Assembly (NCBI RefSeq): GCF_000003815.2
Contig: NC_049994.1
Coordinates: 2,529,502 to 2,593,501 of the forward strand
Origin: Branchiostoma floridae
Taxonomy: Eukaryota > Chordata > Leptocardii > Amphioxiformes > Branchiostomatidae
Length of the DNA: 64,000 nt
Reading direction: 5' to 3'
Position 1 is the stretch's first letter. Every line of letters begins with the position of its first letter. The notes beneath the pieces are model-generated. The model worked only from the letters and a program-made list of their open reading frames with translations. It searched no databases and was not told the origin of the DNA. Shown piece after piece: positions 21,451-33,209 of the stretch. The position numbers were made by a program, and so were the translations under genes.

Positions 21451-23470
21451 TTCTGTGAGAAAAGGCGCTTGACATCTAACCAGTCTCTTGTGGCTCCGCA
21501 CTGTTAATCAAAACCTAACTTTCCCTGCGTCTCGTCAATGTAGCAACTTACCTATCATTTTTTTTTAAATCTTGTTCTACGGCAATGTAAACCCATTATA
21601 CGTCCAGAAGAGGTGGCAACAGACTGAGAATTGAACGTATAGACAATATTGATCATTAGATTTTTATTTTTCCATAGCGGATATTGATTATGTATTTGAA
21701 AGCTTATTTCTATCCTGAATCTAAGTTTGAAAGAGATAGTTTAACATTTGACACTAAATTGTATTGTTATTTTCTCAATTTTCTGAAATGTAAAACCAAA
21801 TTCAAATCAAACTTGCCAATTTGAAGAATTTTAAAAGTTTATAAATGTACGATTTGCCACATGCAAATATCATTGATGTTTAATTTAATAAACTATACAC
21901 TCGTAATACATGTATCCGTATGCCTTTAATTAAGTTGAAGACTTTTAGTATGGACAATTTTTTGTGCAAATATTTTACACAATTAGCTAACATCTAGAAA
22001 ACTAAGATTTCACTGACAGTGATACTAAGAATTTGTGCTTGTAGTAACTAACTGGTTCCCACGGTTTTTGACGTCGAGTACAGTAATTATAAGTAATTTA
22101 CACTAGTGAAATATTACTGGTAGTCTTATCTCTTATGCTATTAAACTATATCAAATTTCCTTTTTGATGTTTTCTATGAAGATGTATTTACATATTTCTC
22201 ATTCACACAATAGAATCGTTGTTAAAATTGACCACGATGCCTGTTATGATTTCATGGTCTTTATGGATGTGGTAATGTAGTAAGTTGTTTGCTTAACGCT
22301 AGCGCAGTAAGTTGGGTGAGCGGCTTGGCTAGTAATATGCTGTATTCCCACATACATGCGAGACAGTTTTTGAAAACGGAAAGCATATTCTCTCATTGGC
22401 TGACAGCTGTTTTTTTTTTTTTGAGGGTGGGGGGGTCCACAGGAACTAAGAGTGACGGTTAAAAGAGCAGGGTACATCCAGACAGGCAGTTTGGCTATTG
22501 GATGTCCCTGCGTACGATGATGGTAGTTGTAGTCACTTTGGTATGTATAGTCAAATGCGTAGACAAGTGATATGTTCTTATCGCAGAGTAGTTACATTTA
22601 TATTAAATGACAGTTATAAGGGTTTTTCTTCTGTTTGTGTTTTCGTTTGTATAAGTAAACCCTCAAACCACCGTATGGGTCAAACCTGATCTCACGCGTA
22701 TATCAATATGTGTTTGTACTTGTGACATTTCTGAACCGAAACAAAATTCCTCCCATGAGTTTGTGTACATTCCCTCGAACTTACATGCATAATGCAAGTG
22801 GGATGTTAAATTATTTCTCTGGAAACCATAAGATCTTTTTTTCGCATGGAAGATCGGTTTTTTTGAATTCCTTTTTTTTTTGTCAAGTCAAGTAAACTAA
22901 AGTCAAAGGTTATTGCACAACAATTGTCACAGGTACAATACAAGCCAAAGTAATAAGCATTGTATTACTAGGCAACTGGCTGTGTATTGATACAGTACAT
23001 GCAGGTTTTAGGTTATGCAATATTAAAAGAAAACGCAATGTACTATATAGAACAAAGCGTTATAACAGACTACATTGTATACATTAATTTTATTCATGAT
23101 ATTAAGCAATACGCTGGTACAAACTAAAAGTAGTCTAGTACACGCACTTTCTGCTACATACAATATTGAACGGAGACACAGCGAAAGGCTGTATGTCTAG
23201 TATAGAGGTTCTTGTGTTCATATATTTAAGTCGTTATTATGATATTTCTTCTCTGCATGAATGCACAATGTATTGGCCTAGATATACGGAAACTTTGTAG
23301 GGACATGACATAATAACATGAAATAACTTCTTGTTTGTAAAAGGCAATATTTTACACGTATCGTCTGCAATTATTCAGTTCTTTCTACATTATAAGTTGG
23401 ACATGAATACATATTCTTCTTTCTATAATATTGTGTCCATTCCATGTATTTCGGATTTTTATTTGTAGAC
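21451..23470. other. AT-rich intergenic region
   Basis: No supported gene or mobile element. Short frames of 60-80 codons have no domain. A T-run followed by gagggtgggggggt lies near 22410-22436. Confidence 0.4.
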
Positions 23471-23479
23471 AAACATATC

Positions 23480-23880
23480 AATTCTATAAGAGTGAACGTG
23501 AAAGCAATAGCGAAAAAAGTGTTGGCACAGGATATGTAACTTCATTAAAACATTTAGCCCTCGATGTTAACTGATTTGGTTGGAAAATGATAACGTCTTT
23601 TTGCACTCGCATGAGATCGGTTATAAAATGTTTTGTGTTTGTTTTGCTTTCTTCTGTTCGATTTATCACACATATAGACAAGTCTTTAAAATCAAATCAT
23701 AAGCTTTAAACTAGTCAGGCATATGTACACTCGCCACGTGTCATTCATGCCACCTAGCGATTTATATCATTATTGCAGCAAGAAGTGATTCCTTCTGCAG
23801 TAATGTGCTAGGAGGCAATCTTGATCCATACGGCAGACTTTGATACCATAATATACGGCTTTCTGTGAATTCGACAGGAT
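23480..23880. repeat. Triplicated AT-rich unit, copy 1
   Basis: Landmarks acttcattaaaacattt, aacgtctttttgcactcgcat, gttttgtgtttgttttgc, cgccacgtgtcattcatgcc, gctaggaggcaa and ttgatccatac recur in the same order at 24440-24700 and, split by an insertion, at 25215-25440 plus 26585-26690. The divergence between copies is high. Confidence 0.65.
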
Positions 23881-24439
23881 TGTCACTTAACGCAATTTTG
23901 AAGGTCTTTGCGGAATAATGCGTGTTTTACAGATCTCTTACAATCCACTTCTACTACACATTTGCCTATACATACCAAAGAGACTACAAACGAACACAAA
24001 CAATTCCTACAATAATATTATACAGTAAAACCTTTTATCATTCGCATATTACGTCATGGATTGTATACATTCTGTACATTTTGTCTAAATTCTGTATATA
24101 TATAGTCGGTTCTATAGAGGGCTGTGTATGAATGTGCGTTCGTCTGTGTACAACATAACTCAAGACTGCAAGTTTAATAAAGGGTCTCCTAGCGGTGAGG
24201 TATGGTAGTGCAACAAAGCATCAACGTTGGTGGTCAGAATTTCTGTAAGTTTCAGGTTCGTCATTCTTATAGATATAAATATAAAATTCATATTACTTCT
24301 TAATATGTTTGTTAGTAGTAGATCATATCAATTCCATACAATCCATCTAAATACTTAGTCGCCTCTGTGATAGTAAACATGATGTTAGTCCAGGATAGAC
24401 AAACTCATTATGATGTTCCGTACTCAATGTATACGTGCG

Positions 24440-24700
24440 TTGACTTGTGGTAAGTCTCTTTGTTTATTGAAACATTTGAAGTTTGTTTACTTTATTCTGT
24501 TTGATTTGTTATACATAAGCATAGAAAATTTTAGGCTTTACAAATGCCATTGAGGCATGCGGACATTCGCCACGTGTCATTGAGGCCCCCTAACAACTCA
24601 TGTCGCTTTCGCAATTGTTGGTCATTTCTTTTGCAATACTAACATGGACTGCTAGGAGGCATTTCTTATCCATGTAATACTGAGATATAGGTGTCTAGGT
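24440..24700. repeat. Triplicated AT-rich unit, copy 2
   Basis: This copy keeps ttgtttactttattctgttt, cgccacgtgtcattgaggcc, gctaggaggca and ttatccatg. It lacks the first part of the unit. No gene is seen between the copies. Confidence 0.6.
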
Positions 24701-25214
24701 ATTCAGGAGGAGTTTACGAAATTCACAACGGTTTAACGGAATACATACGTGGTTAGCATCTTACCACCTATGCGGCAAATACCCTGAGCCCAGAGGATTC
24801 CTTGGATGTAACAAGAATGGAAGAATGCAATGATTCAGTGCCGTTGAAACGTTGGTTGCTTCGCCAACATTGCTAACTATAAAAAGTAGATCGGATTTGT
24901 CGTGTTACAAGTAATTAAAGCGTTCGTGCATCATCACCGAGTGAGCTGCACCGAGTTCGAATTCAGCCAGACCAATTATTTTCTTATGTTTGAAAAACAC
25001 TTTACAGAACTGCAACGAGCCAATGCTGTAACAAATATGAAACATACGAATTTTGCCAAATTTAGATGACTTTGTGCCAAATACAGTATATACAATTTCA
25101 AGTATTATAAAAATGTATGATAAGTCATTATATTTTGTATACACTTCAGTTGCATGCCTTTTATATTCCGTAAACTTAATATGATTGCTTAGGTACTCTG
25201 TGATTTTCAACAAG

Positions 25215-26690
25215 TAGTCAGCATTTGATAGGCAACCTCATTACAACATTTCGTCCTCTGTGTTGACTGACTTGTTTTGAGAAGAATACCGTCTCTTTGT
25301 TTTCGCATTATAGATCGATGTTAAAATATTTTTGTTTGTTGTTTTTGCGTTATTTTGTTTCATTTGCAATATAAAAGACTTTAAGCAGATTTCTAAAGCA
25401 TTACAGTGGTCATTGGGGGATGCGTACAATAGACACGTGCCAATGATGTTGCGCCCCGAACTGTGCCTTTCCCCAAACCGTGCTTAGGCACGGTTCGGGG
25501 TAGTCCCCCCGTGTCCCAAACTGTGCCTGGGGCAAAAGCACGGTTTGGGACACGCAGGGACTGCCCCGAACCGTGCCCAATCGCGCACAGTTCTGGGCAC
25601 ACGGGGGACCTTGTCCCATACTGTGCTTTGGGGCGGAGCTTATTGTTTTTAGGGGAGGAGTCTTTCCAACGTGCTTTTTTTTTCCTGCAGCCCCGCCATC
25701 TTTGTTTTTCGGCGCGCTTGGTTGAGGAAGAATCAACGTAAATCACGCTCGTCTTGGAGCATAGAGTTGATGTGGCAAAAACGGACGGACGTCTTAGCAC
25801 TAATTTCTACAACAATATCCAATAAAGGCTGTAGATTTAACCACAAGGCACAGTTCGGGGCAGCCCCCGCTTGCCCATAACTGTGCCTGTGTACGGTTCG
25901 GGGCAGTCCCCGCGTGTCCCAAACCGTGCTTTTGCCTAGGCACGGTTCTGGACACGCGGGGACTGCCCCAAAACGTGCCTAGGCACTGTTTGGGGCAAAG
26001 CACGGTTCGGGGCACAAACTGTGCCTCAGATTGTGCAGTGAGGTCTGACACAACGAACTGAATCATAGGCTTGGAGACTTGATCAAGGTGCAGCTGGACG
26101 TTTTCATATTTATATGTGGTATTTTGTAATTATCTAAATGGGATCCACTTTTGACGTGCTGAATTCTGTGTCTTCGATGCACAATTTTATGGATAAAAAT
26201 CATATTGTGGGAATCAAAAAGATCAAGATAGTGTTTAACCTGCATTCTAATTTAATAAATTCCCCGTTATCTGTATATCATATTACATTCATCAAAATGA
26301 CATTGCCCCTGTGTATTAACTTGCAACAAAAATAATTGTAATTTCAAGATTAACATTTGTTGTTCTTTTCTTACCTCATAGATAAATTTTTCCAACTCTC
26401 GAAACAAAATCTCGCAAGATCAAGCCTTATTTGGAAGCATGGGCGTGAATAATTAATCATCACTGTCCCGTCAGTCATAGTGATTGACAGCGCTTCTGGG
26501 CACAGACCTGGGCAGTCGGTCTGTGCCCCATGCCGTGCACGTATTGGGGCACAACAATGATTGCTAATAGCTATTAGTATATTTTCTTGCAGCAATTTGT
26601 GATTTTATCTGAAATAATGTCTTGAAATGAAATAAGGCAATTTTGATCCATACTTGGAACCCGATACTCTAGAATAAGGATGAAGAGTAC
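25215..26690. repeat. Triplicated AT-rich unit, copy 3, interrupted
   Basis: The left part (ctcattacaacatttcgtcc to gacacgtgccaatgatg, ending near 25447) and the right part (ttgcagcaatttgtgatt to ttgatccatac, about 26587-26653) match consecutive parts of copy 1. The 1.1 kb between them, including a GC-rich foldback, therefore appears to be inserted DNA. Confidence 0.55.
25449..26030. mobile_element. GC-rich foldback element with arms of about 180 bp
   Basis: The left arm (25449-25625) aligns with the reverse complement of the right arm (about 25848-26030) over nearly its whole length. Each arm is itself made of alternating inverted copies of gcacggttcgggg / ccccgaaccgtgc, about 17 in total. 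The centre (25630-25845) is non-repetitive and contains ggggcggag and cccgccatctttg, resembling Sp1-type and YY1-type sites. A related single hairpin (gggcacagacc/ggtctgtgccc) lies at 26498-26528. Open frames across it are artefacts of the repeat. No transposase is present. Confidence 0.75.
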
Positions 26691-26877
26691 AAACCGGGTA
26701 TGCAATACAAACAAAAATGTAATCGACCTAAATTGCCATAATAGGACATCCACGGGTCATCCAGACTTGTAACGTTATACGATTTGCTACATCCAGTGAT
26801 CTTCGTGTGATGGTTTTGTCATCCGTTACACTCACAACACCGCCCGTGCAGGCCAGGGGATATCGTAGCTTCACTCT

Positions 26878-27253
26878 GTTTTCATTAACCTGGAATCCAG
26901 TCTCGTTGTGGCAAGGCCTATCGTATTTTTTTCTTCTTTCGATAGTCCTTTTTTTATTGAAAATAACAGCAACAGTACAATTGTCAACCACTAAGACTAG
27001 AGTTTGTACAGGCCTATCGTAGTTAGGGTAGGCTGTCTACGTGGCAAGTGCAGCTCTCAGCCGCCGGGGGTAATTAATCACACACGGTAGGATTTTCACG
27101 CGATGGGACTTTGCCCAAAAGTCTTGGGACGTGAAAATCTTACCGGGTGTGAACGATTACCCGGCGGGATAGAGTCGCATTGGGCCCGTGCAAAGCCTAC
27201 ACTAACTACGGTAGGCCTTGCCACAAGGAGGCTGGATTCCAGGTTATGTTTTC
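26878..27253. mobile_element. Nested foldback element
   Basis: The outer arms (ttaacctggaatccag near 26885 and ctggattccaggttat near 27231) and inner arms (ggcctatcgtagttagggta near 27013 and the complementary cactaactacggtaggcc near 27200) are inverted, and the centre carries ggattttcacg/cgtgaaaatc. The whole stretch can fold into one long hairpin. No reading frame is supported. Confidence 0.75.
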
Positions 27254-27889
27254 AATGATAATCGTTCCGTTTTATTCCCGAGTAGACTCTCTTCACATGA
27301 GACAAGGTAAGGTGGATTTTGTACGTTAGTACATTTTTAGCGAGTGCTTTATAGACAAAAAGAAGAGAAGAGAGCCCAAACGTTTCCAAAAGTCAAAATT
27401 TTCAATACGTCTTGGGCTCGTTCTCATTTAAATGTCGAAATGCCTTCGCCTGACTTTACGCCTTGATATGGAGCAAATTATAGACAACATCACTGGTTCC
27501 TTAATTTTTCCGAAAACCCCAGTAATGTTTTACAAAAGATAAACCACAACATTCGTATAGGTTGATGGGTTAGAAGATTATTATAGCCACGGGTGGGATT
27601 TTACACCCTAAAAAATGGCTGTTACATATGTTACATTAATGCATATTTTATTTAAAACCATCGCAATATTCCTACAAGGTACAGGGCGGGCGCCGGTCAT
27701 TTTTACCGACAAAATGGATATACAAAAACCGTGGCATTTTTAAAGATCTCCCAAGTGCAATTTTGCGTTCTAACGTCCGCTGGGAGCGCTAGAGAGAGGT
27801 GACTGTGGAAAAATCGCCGTCACGGCTCGGCGCCCCCCTCCCCACTTCAGTTTTGGTTAGTCACATCGTGCTGACGTTTTTGTTGTCAT
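27254..27889. other. Spacer without a supported gene
   Basis: Mixed-composition DNA with no recognisable feature. Confidence 0.3.
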
Positions 27890-28225
27890 TTCCTCCAAGT
27901 AAACCATCAGTTATTGCCACCACAGAACCAAGAAAAAGTCCAAAACGCATGTAAATTGTAAATCGTCTCCGACAGGGCACAAGCCGCTCAGCCCCCACGA
28001 GCTTGTAAATGGGCGGGGCGCGCGTCTCGAAGCGGCAAAAATCTACTAGAAATCCAGGTAAAAAAATACTTTCGTGGTGTTGTTTGTATAGAGTGGCATC
28101 AGTTTTGAATATCAAAATAAGAAAGTAGCCTCCATTGAGCATATATTTATGGGCTCTGAGCCAATCAATCTCCCTTTTTTGGTAGGGGTGCACGGGTGAG
28201 AGATCTGCTTCGCTACTAAAACGGA
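27890..28225. repeat. Dispersed repeat shared with 10425-10690
   Basis: Same landmark order as the copy near 10.4 kb (gttattgccaccacagaacc, catatatttatgggctctga, aatctcccttttttgg, gatctgcttcgc). This copy has an additional GC-rich insert (gggcggggcgcgcgtctcga) near 28010. Confidence 0.7.
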
Positions 28226-28451
28226 AAACCAGTATCATAATTATGGCTTAAAGGACATTTCCAAACGGGAGCGCAGCGATTTATTGGTGTCTTGAATATT
28301 ATTTTTCAAATTTGATAGGAGGGGGAGGGCCTAGGAAAAATATTTTGACCTGTGGGAGGACATAGGAATTTTTTTTTGACCCGACCCTCTGACGACCGCC
28401 TCCCCCCGCATAAATTTCGACCAGTCCCTAATCCGGTTCGGTGTCCAATAT

Positions 28452-28623
28452 TCTAATCTCAAAGCAGATCCTACCATGGCATAAGATAGCACCAAACTGG
28501 CCAAGGAGTGTTGTCAGCCAAGAGGTGTGAAATTGTGTAGTAATACACACTCTTAAGCCAGCTTCACTCCTCTGGCAGCTTTTGATACTATCTTATGCTA
28601 CCACAGGGTCTGCTTGGAGATTA
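28452..28623. mobile_element. Short foldback element
   Basis: The left arm, taatctcaaagcagatcct...gcataagatagcacc, matches the reverse complement of the right arm, gatactatcttatgc...ggtctgcttggagatta. The arms are about 55 bp, imperfect, with a central spacer of about 60 bp. Confidence 0.75.
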
Positions 28624-29730
28624 AGCGCCAGAGAGAATAAATCATAGAAAAAGCTATCATGCAACAGAGAGGCTTTGAGAGGCTTTATTTGTCCATTAGC
28701 TGTGATACAAAATTGTACACTGCTAGTCTAGATCTTCCTGGACATCTATATATAAAAGTAAACATGACATAACGCAACACATACAAATATACTGGCAATT
28801 ATTTACAGGGTAAATCATTCCATGTAGATATGGATCTATATATGAAAGTCTTCTTCATGGCATTAATTCTCGGTTTAGATAGTCTGTATGTGTGTTTGCT
28901 GGCATGAAGTGTCTTGTAACTGTGTTGCTATGTGACAGGAGACAAGTGGTTGAAGAGAACTGCTGGTTGCTGTGTTGTAACAATCCTCTGGGACTGAGAC
29001 TTAGTGTTGGCCAGTAATCTTTGTTAAACACTCCACTGCCGTAAGGTTGCCCAGAGTTACCAGCAAAGATCTAATTTAAATATGATAATAAACTACTGTA
29101 ATATTGTAATGAACCCAGAGCAGCCTGGGCCCTTGTTAATATGCAGTACTTTGGCTGATAATTGCCAGACCTTCCCCGCCCTCTGTCCCTCCTCTGTTCT
29201 GAATTTGAATCGCGCGCTAATTTCTTCCTAGTGAGATAATTGGTGCACCCCGTCATATGCCAACAGTAAAACTAGATAATAGGTATTGTATTCAAAGGAC
29301 TTAAAAAGTTACTTTCCTTTGAAATTCTTTAGGAGTACCAAAACATGTAGGGCTGTAGGGTGAGAAAACAAAATATATATATATATACTATGTGATATTC
29401 AAGACATCAGTTACTGAGCCAAAATCTTTTACAAACGTGAGTTTGATTACCTACACATAAACAACTTGCATTTGAAGTACTACGCATAATACACATTCAT
29501 ATAACAAAGCAAAAATCCTCGAACGAGGCAAGTTCCCTGTAAAACGTTTGTCACTTGTGTAGACAACACAAGGTTGGGATTATTTCTTCACACTCTCTGA
29601 CTTATACGAGTTTGTGTTTTCTTTCGTTTTGGTGGGACCAATGACGATCCAAAAATTTTTCGGATAAGTTTAAGTATGAGATCAATAGGATTTCAAACAG
29701 GTGTAGGAATTAGTAGGGTGAGTCAGAACA
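28624..29730. other. Spacer without a supported gene
   Basis: AT-rich with an (AT)n run near 29371-29388. The 19-mer at 29038-29056 recurs inverted at 31611-31629. Confidence 0.3.
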
Positions 29731-29734
29731 GAAC

Positions 29735-29830
29735 AAAACAACATACCGACACCCGGAATGGAACCCGGGGCGGCAGATTACAAGTCCAACATGCAAACCA
29801 CAACACCTATACAAGGTACACTGTTCTTGT
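29735..29830 (-). mobile_element. Possible tRNA-like SINE head
   Basis: On the minus strand a B-box-like gggttccattccgggtg follows a pol III-like leader (gtggtttgcatgttgg). A related acacccggaatggaa occurs again near 30097. The match to pol III promoter consensus is incomplete, so this is only a suggestion. Confidence 0.35.
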
Positions 29831-30194
29831 GGTCAGTTTGACAGCGTTTGAACCCACTGTGACACTTTAATACTTCCCCTTTTCTTTTCAAGATTGGTCC
29901 TGGAATCTGTGAGATCGATTTTCCTGTGTAAACTTACGCCATACTCAAACCTCACACATCTGCTAGCCTGTTACTCACTGTGTGACGCATTCAGCCTGTT
30001 ACGTGTACAAGGTCGGCGTGGAAATCAATGTAGACATTCGAGGGGCGAGTAGGAACAGAAAGAAACAACATGCCGACTACTAGTACTACATTCGGACACC
30101 CGGAATGGAAATCAAAGTCAAACAACCAGTCTGAGAGTCATAACTTTGTACTAGTATGCTGACCCCTTCTGCAGTGTGCACTGGCTTGGGTTCT

Positions 30195-30669
30195 TTGTTT
30201 GCCGGTAGCAAGGAGGTATCTTAAACGACGCCTCTTTGTCTCTACTGTTGAGTGTGTGCTACTGTATGGCTCAGAAACCTGGACACTAACAGTACAGGAT
30301 GAGAAGGCACTGGATGGCATGTACACCAGAATGCTAAGGAGAGCTCTAAATGTGTCTTGGGAGGACCGTGTAAGGAACATAGCACTATATGGTAACCTGC
30401 CTAGACTAAGTGATAAGATCAGGCAAAGGCGCATGCAGCTCTCTGGCCACTATGTGCGACACCCAGAACTAGTGACAAGTGAGCTGATCTTATGGGAATT
30501 GGTCCAGGGTAAAAGAAAACCTGGCAGGCAGAGAACTACCTTTATAGACACACTCAAGCGAGATTCCGGGCTCGACAGACTGAGCGGCACAGCTGAACTA
30601 CGTTCACTGATGAAGGATAGGGAGGAGTGGAGAAGGAGGGTCCAGCATGCTTCCCGTGTTGGCATCTGA
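30195..30669 (+). mobile_element. C-terminal end of a LINE reverse-transcriptase protein
   Basis: A plus-strand frame of about 156 codons encodes a segment widely found at the C-terminus of non-LTR retrotransposon polyproteins: VLLYGSETWTLT, LDGMYTRMLRRALNVSW, LYGNLPRLSDKIRQRR, GHYVRHPEL and GKRKPGRQRTTFIDTL. The catalytic YADD region and everything before it are absent, so this is a 5'-truncated copy. Its frame is uninterrupted, suggesting a fairly young insertion. It is immediately followed by tgatgatg. The clade cannot be fixed from this end alone. Confidence 0.8.
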
Positions 30670-32850
30670 TGATGTCCTCGACCGACCGAAGGAGGTATAA
30701 TCTCCTTGGAAAATGTTGCTTCCGATGCATTTTTTGTCTGAAATGCTTATGCCTTATCTATGAAAATTCACCTAAATATGGACCTGTATAAACATTCCAT
30801 TGCATCAGGATCATTTTGTGTGTGTGTGTTTGTGTGTTTATTAGTAAAAAACCTTTTAGTCAAGATCTTGATCTCACTGAAAACAAGAAAGCTAAAGCTG
30901 ACCCTGTAGTATTAACAACATAGACAAACTGCATAACAAAAGACTACAAAACAAAAGACTTGTAATCATTAGACCTTTTGTTTTGTAGAAAGCGCAAATT
31001 ACAGATAATTACATCTCATAGGGGTGCCAAGGACATTATTCATTAGCTCATTGGCTTGATTGACAGCAAAATTTTCTGTAGAAGGGAAATATCTATAATC
31101 TAAACTTTAAAACGTTCTGAGGACCCATAGCAAGCTCTAAGGAAAATTAGATTTGAAATAGATTGATTTGTAATGACCTGTGCTACACGAACCTGTGTTA
31201 CACATTTTACTTATCATTGGGTGTGTTATGCTATAAGGCAACAAATACAGGGACACCCCCGAACTATGTCACTGGAAAAGAAAAATTATATTTTTAGTAA
31301 AACAAGAATGATATTTTCAATCTTGCTAAACAGTTCCGAAACGGAAGTAGATCAAAGTATAAACCCTAAAAAAAATCATACGTTTCTAATGCTGGGAATG
31401 GGTCCTCGGATTGCCTTTTTTTTGTGAAAAAATATACATTATATAATATATGAAATCATAAAAATATTTGATAATTGCCATCATAAAATTATCATTTTTA
31501 TAACCATAACACTCTATTTTACCTTTCTGTCAAGTTTGAACCATTTTGTATCATTTATGGCTGAGTTATGGCAGTTTTCAGACAAGGTCTTGAAAATCAC
31601 TGTACAGACCCTCTGGGCAACCTTACGGCTGCTGAGCAGTTTACCATGACAGAGACGTGTGTAGCTCTTGTACCGGGGTTTTGAAATCACAGTGTAGAAC
31701 TACTCCTGCTGCTTTGATTTGCATGACTTATAGTAACTCAATGTTCTTCTGTGACGTGGCGGACCAGGCAACCTTTTTGCAGATCCCAAAATGGCCAATC
31801 CCAAAACATCATCCCACTCCAATGGGTATTTTTTTTTTTTCAAAATTGGTGTCACACCATCCTCATGACATAGCAAAATCCAACAGTTTCAATTAATTAA
31901 TGTATTCCCAAAGTAAAAATAAAGTAATGTGGGCACATGACATACACACCTTCATAACAAATTTCAGGTCATTTGCTTTTGATACAAGGGCACAATAGCC
32001 AAAAATATATGTTTGTAGTCAAAAAAGGACAACGATTAAAAAAAAAGATTATTGAAATGATATATGTAAAAAATGTTGATAGTTCCCTTCGGCATATGTC
32101 CCACACACCTGTGTAGCACATTTCAGGTTGAAATACAAGGGCACAGGGGCCAACAATCTATATTTTTGGTCAAAAATGACCCAAAAACCTACATACAATG
32201 ACTTTAAGGCCTCTCTCAAAAGAAGTGAACACAAATACTTAGGGTATTTGCTATTTCTACCTTTATGTCAAATTCTTTTGCCCAAAAATGAAAAGGTTCA
32301 AGCCATTTGAAGATTTTGCAGGAGACGAAGAAAAATGAAAAGAGATGCGACGAAAAAAAAGAATACATATCAATCAATGCATGGATTGAAATATAAAAAC
32401 GGACTTTTTGTGAAATACAAAAAGATTTAGTCTCACGTCGGTATTACTCCGAGTGGATTCACAAAGCATCACTTCCAAAATGTAAATGGGCCCCCAAAAT
32501 CGTGTGCTTATGTAGATGATGAATTCCCTTTTATCGCCCCATCTCATATAAAAAGGATTTGAGAAGAAGCTTAATATGTATTTCCGACAGGATCGGGTAG
32601 GAAAGTTGCAGGAATCAAGCGAGTGCCGGACGTCTGCATTTGTTTATCCTGTGTAATGCGGTCAGCGGCTAAATGCTTAAGTCAGCAGAGCGCCTCGTTG
32701 CTGATAGTAAATAAGTGCAGTTATAGATGCCATAAAAATCGCTTCACCGGTGGGATTAAGTGGGATTTTATTGATTACTAAACGATTGCTTATCTCCAGA
32801 AAAATGTTTCTTAGTTGCATTTGTGCCCATAAAAGCTGCGCTTTTATCTA
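30670..32850. other. Intergenic region upstream of FAR1
   Basis: AT-rich with a gt-rich run near 30816-30838. Two similar words (atacaagggcacaatagcca near 31982 and atacaagggcacaggggcca near 32133) show a diverged tandem duplication of about 150 bp. No gene is seen. Confidence 0.35.
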
Positions 32851-33200
32851 TTGTATCAAATGAGAAGGCATTATTATATTGGTATGGTGAAATATATTGT
32901 ATTCGTAATGTTTCTTCTTCTGTCTTCTTCTTCTCCTGTCAAATCTTCACAACACGTTATCTCCGTCGTTCCTAAACCGAATGACTTGAAATTTGACCTC
33001 AAGGTCGTTGACCCCATTTGGAGACTTTCTAAGAAGCAGACCTGTATGTCATTATTAATTAATTAAATAGTTAACCAATCGCTTAGCCCGAATTGATATC
33101 CCGAGGAGGATTTGGCAGTCAATCAGGTATTCCAACTTAGATATACTAAACCTTCATTAATCATTTATGCCAAAGTTTCTGTTCTGTTTCCAAATTTTAG
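32820..33200 (+). promoter_or_regulatory. Possible 5' untranslated exon and promoter of FAR1, with an upstream ORF
   Basis: A cataaaag word (32829), inside a short hairpin ataaaagc-tgc-gcttttat, resembles a TATA box. An ORF from ATG 32860 to 33066 encodes 68 residues with a hydrophobic stretch (YIVFVMFLLLSS). A possible donor lies at 33044 (gtatgt), and a convincing acceptor (caaattttag) ends at 33200, nine bases before the FAR1 start. That acceptor shows an upstream non-coding exon must exist; placing it here is inference. Confidence 0.35.
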
Positions 33201-33209
33201 ACAATCAAA

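Noticed and set aside
25393-25800. Minus-strand proteins with repeated GTVRG/PKHGLG peptides
   Set aside because: The frames are produced by the GC-rich inverted repeats and occur in several frames at once; there is no start context or splice evidence.
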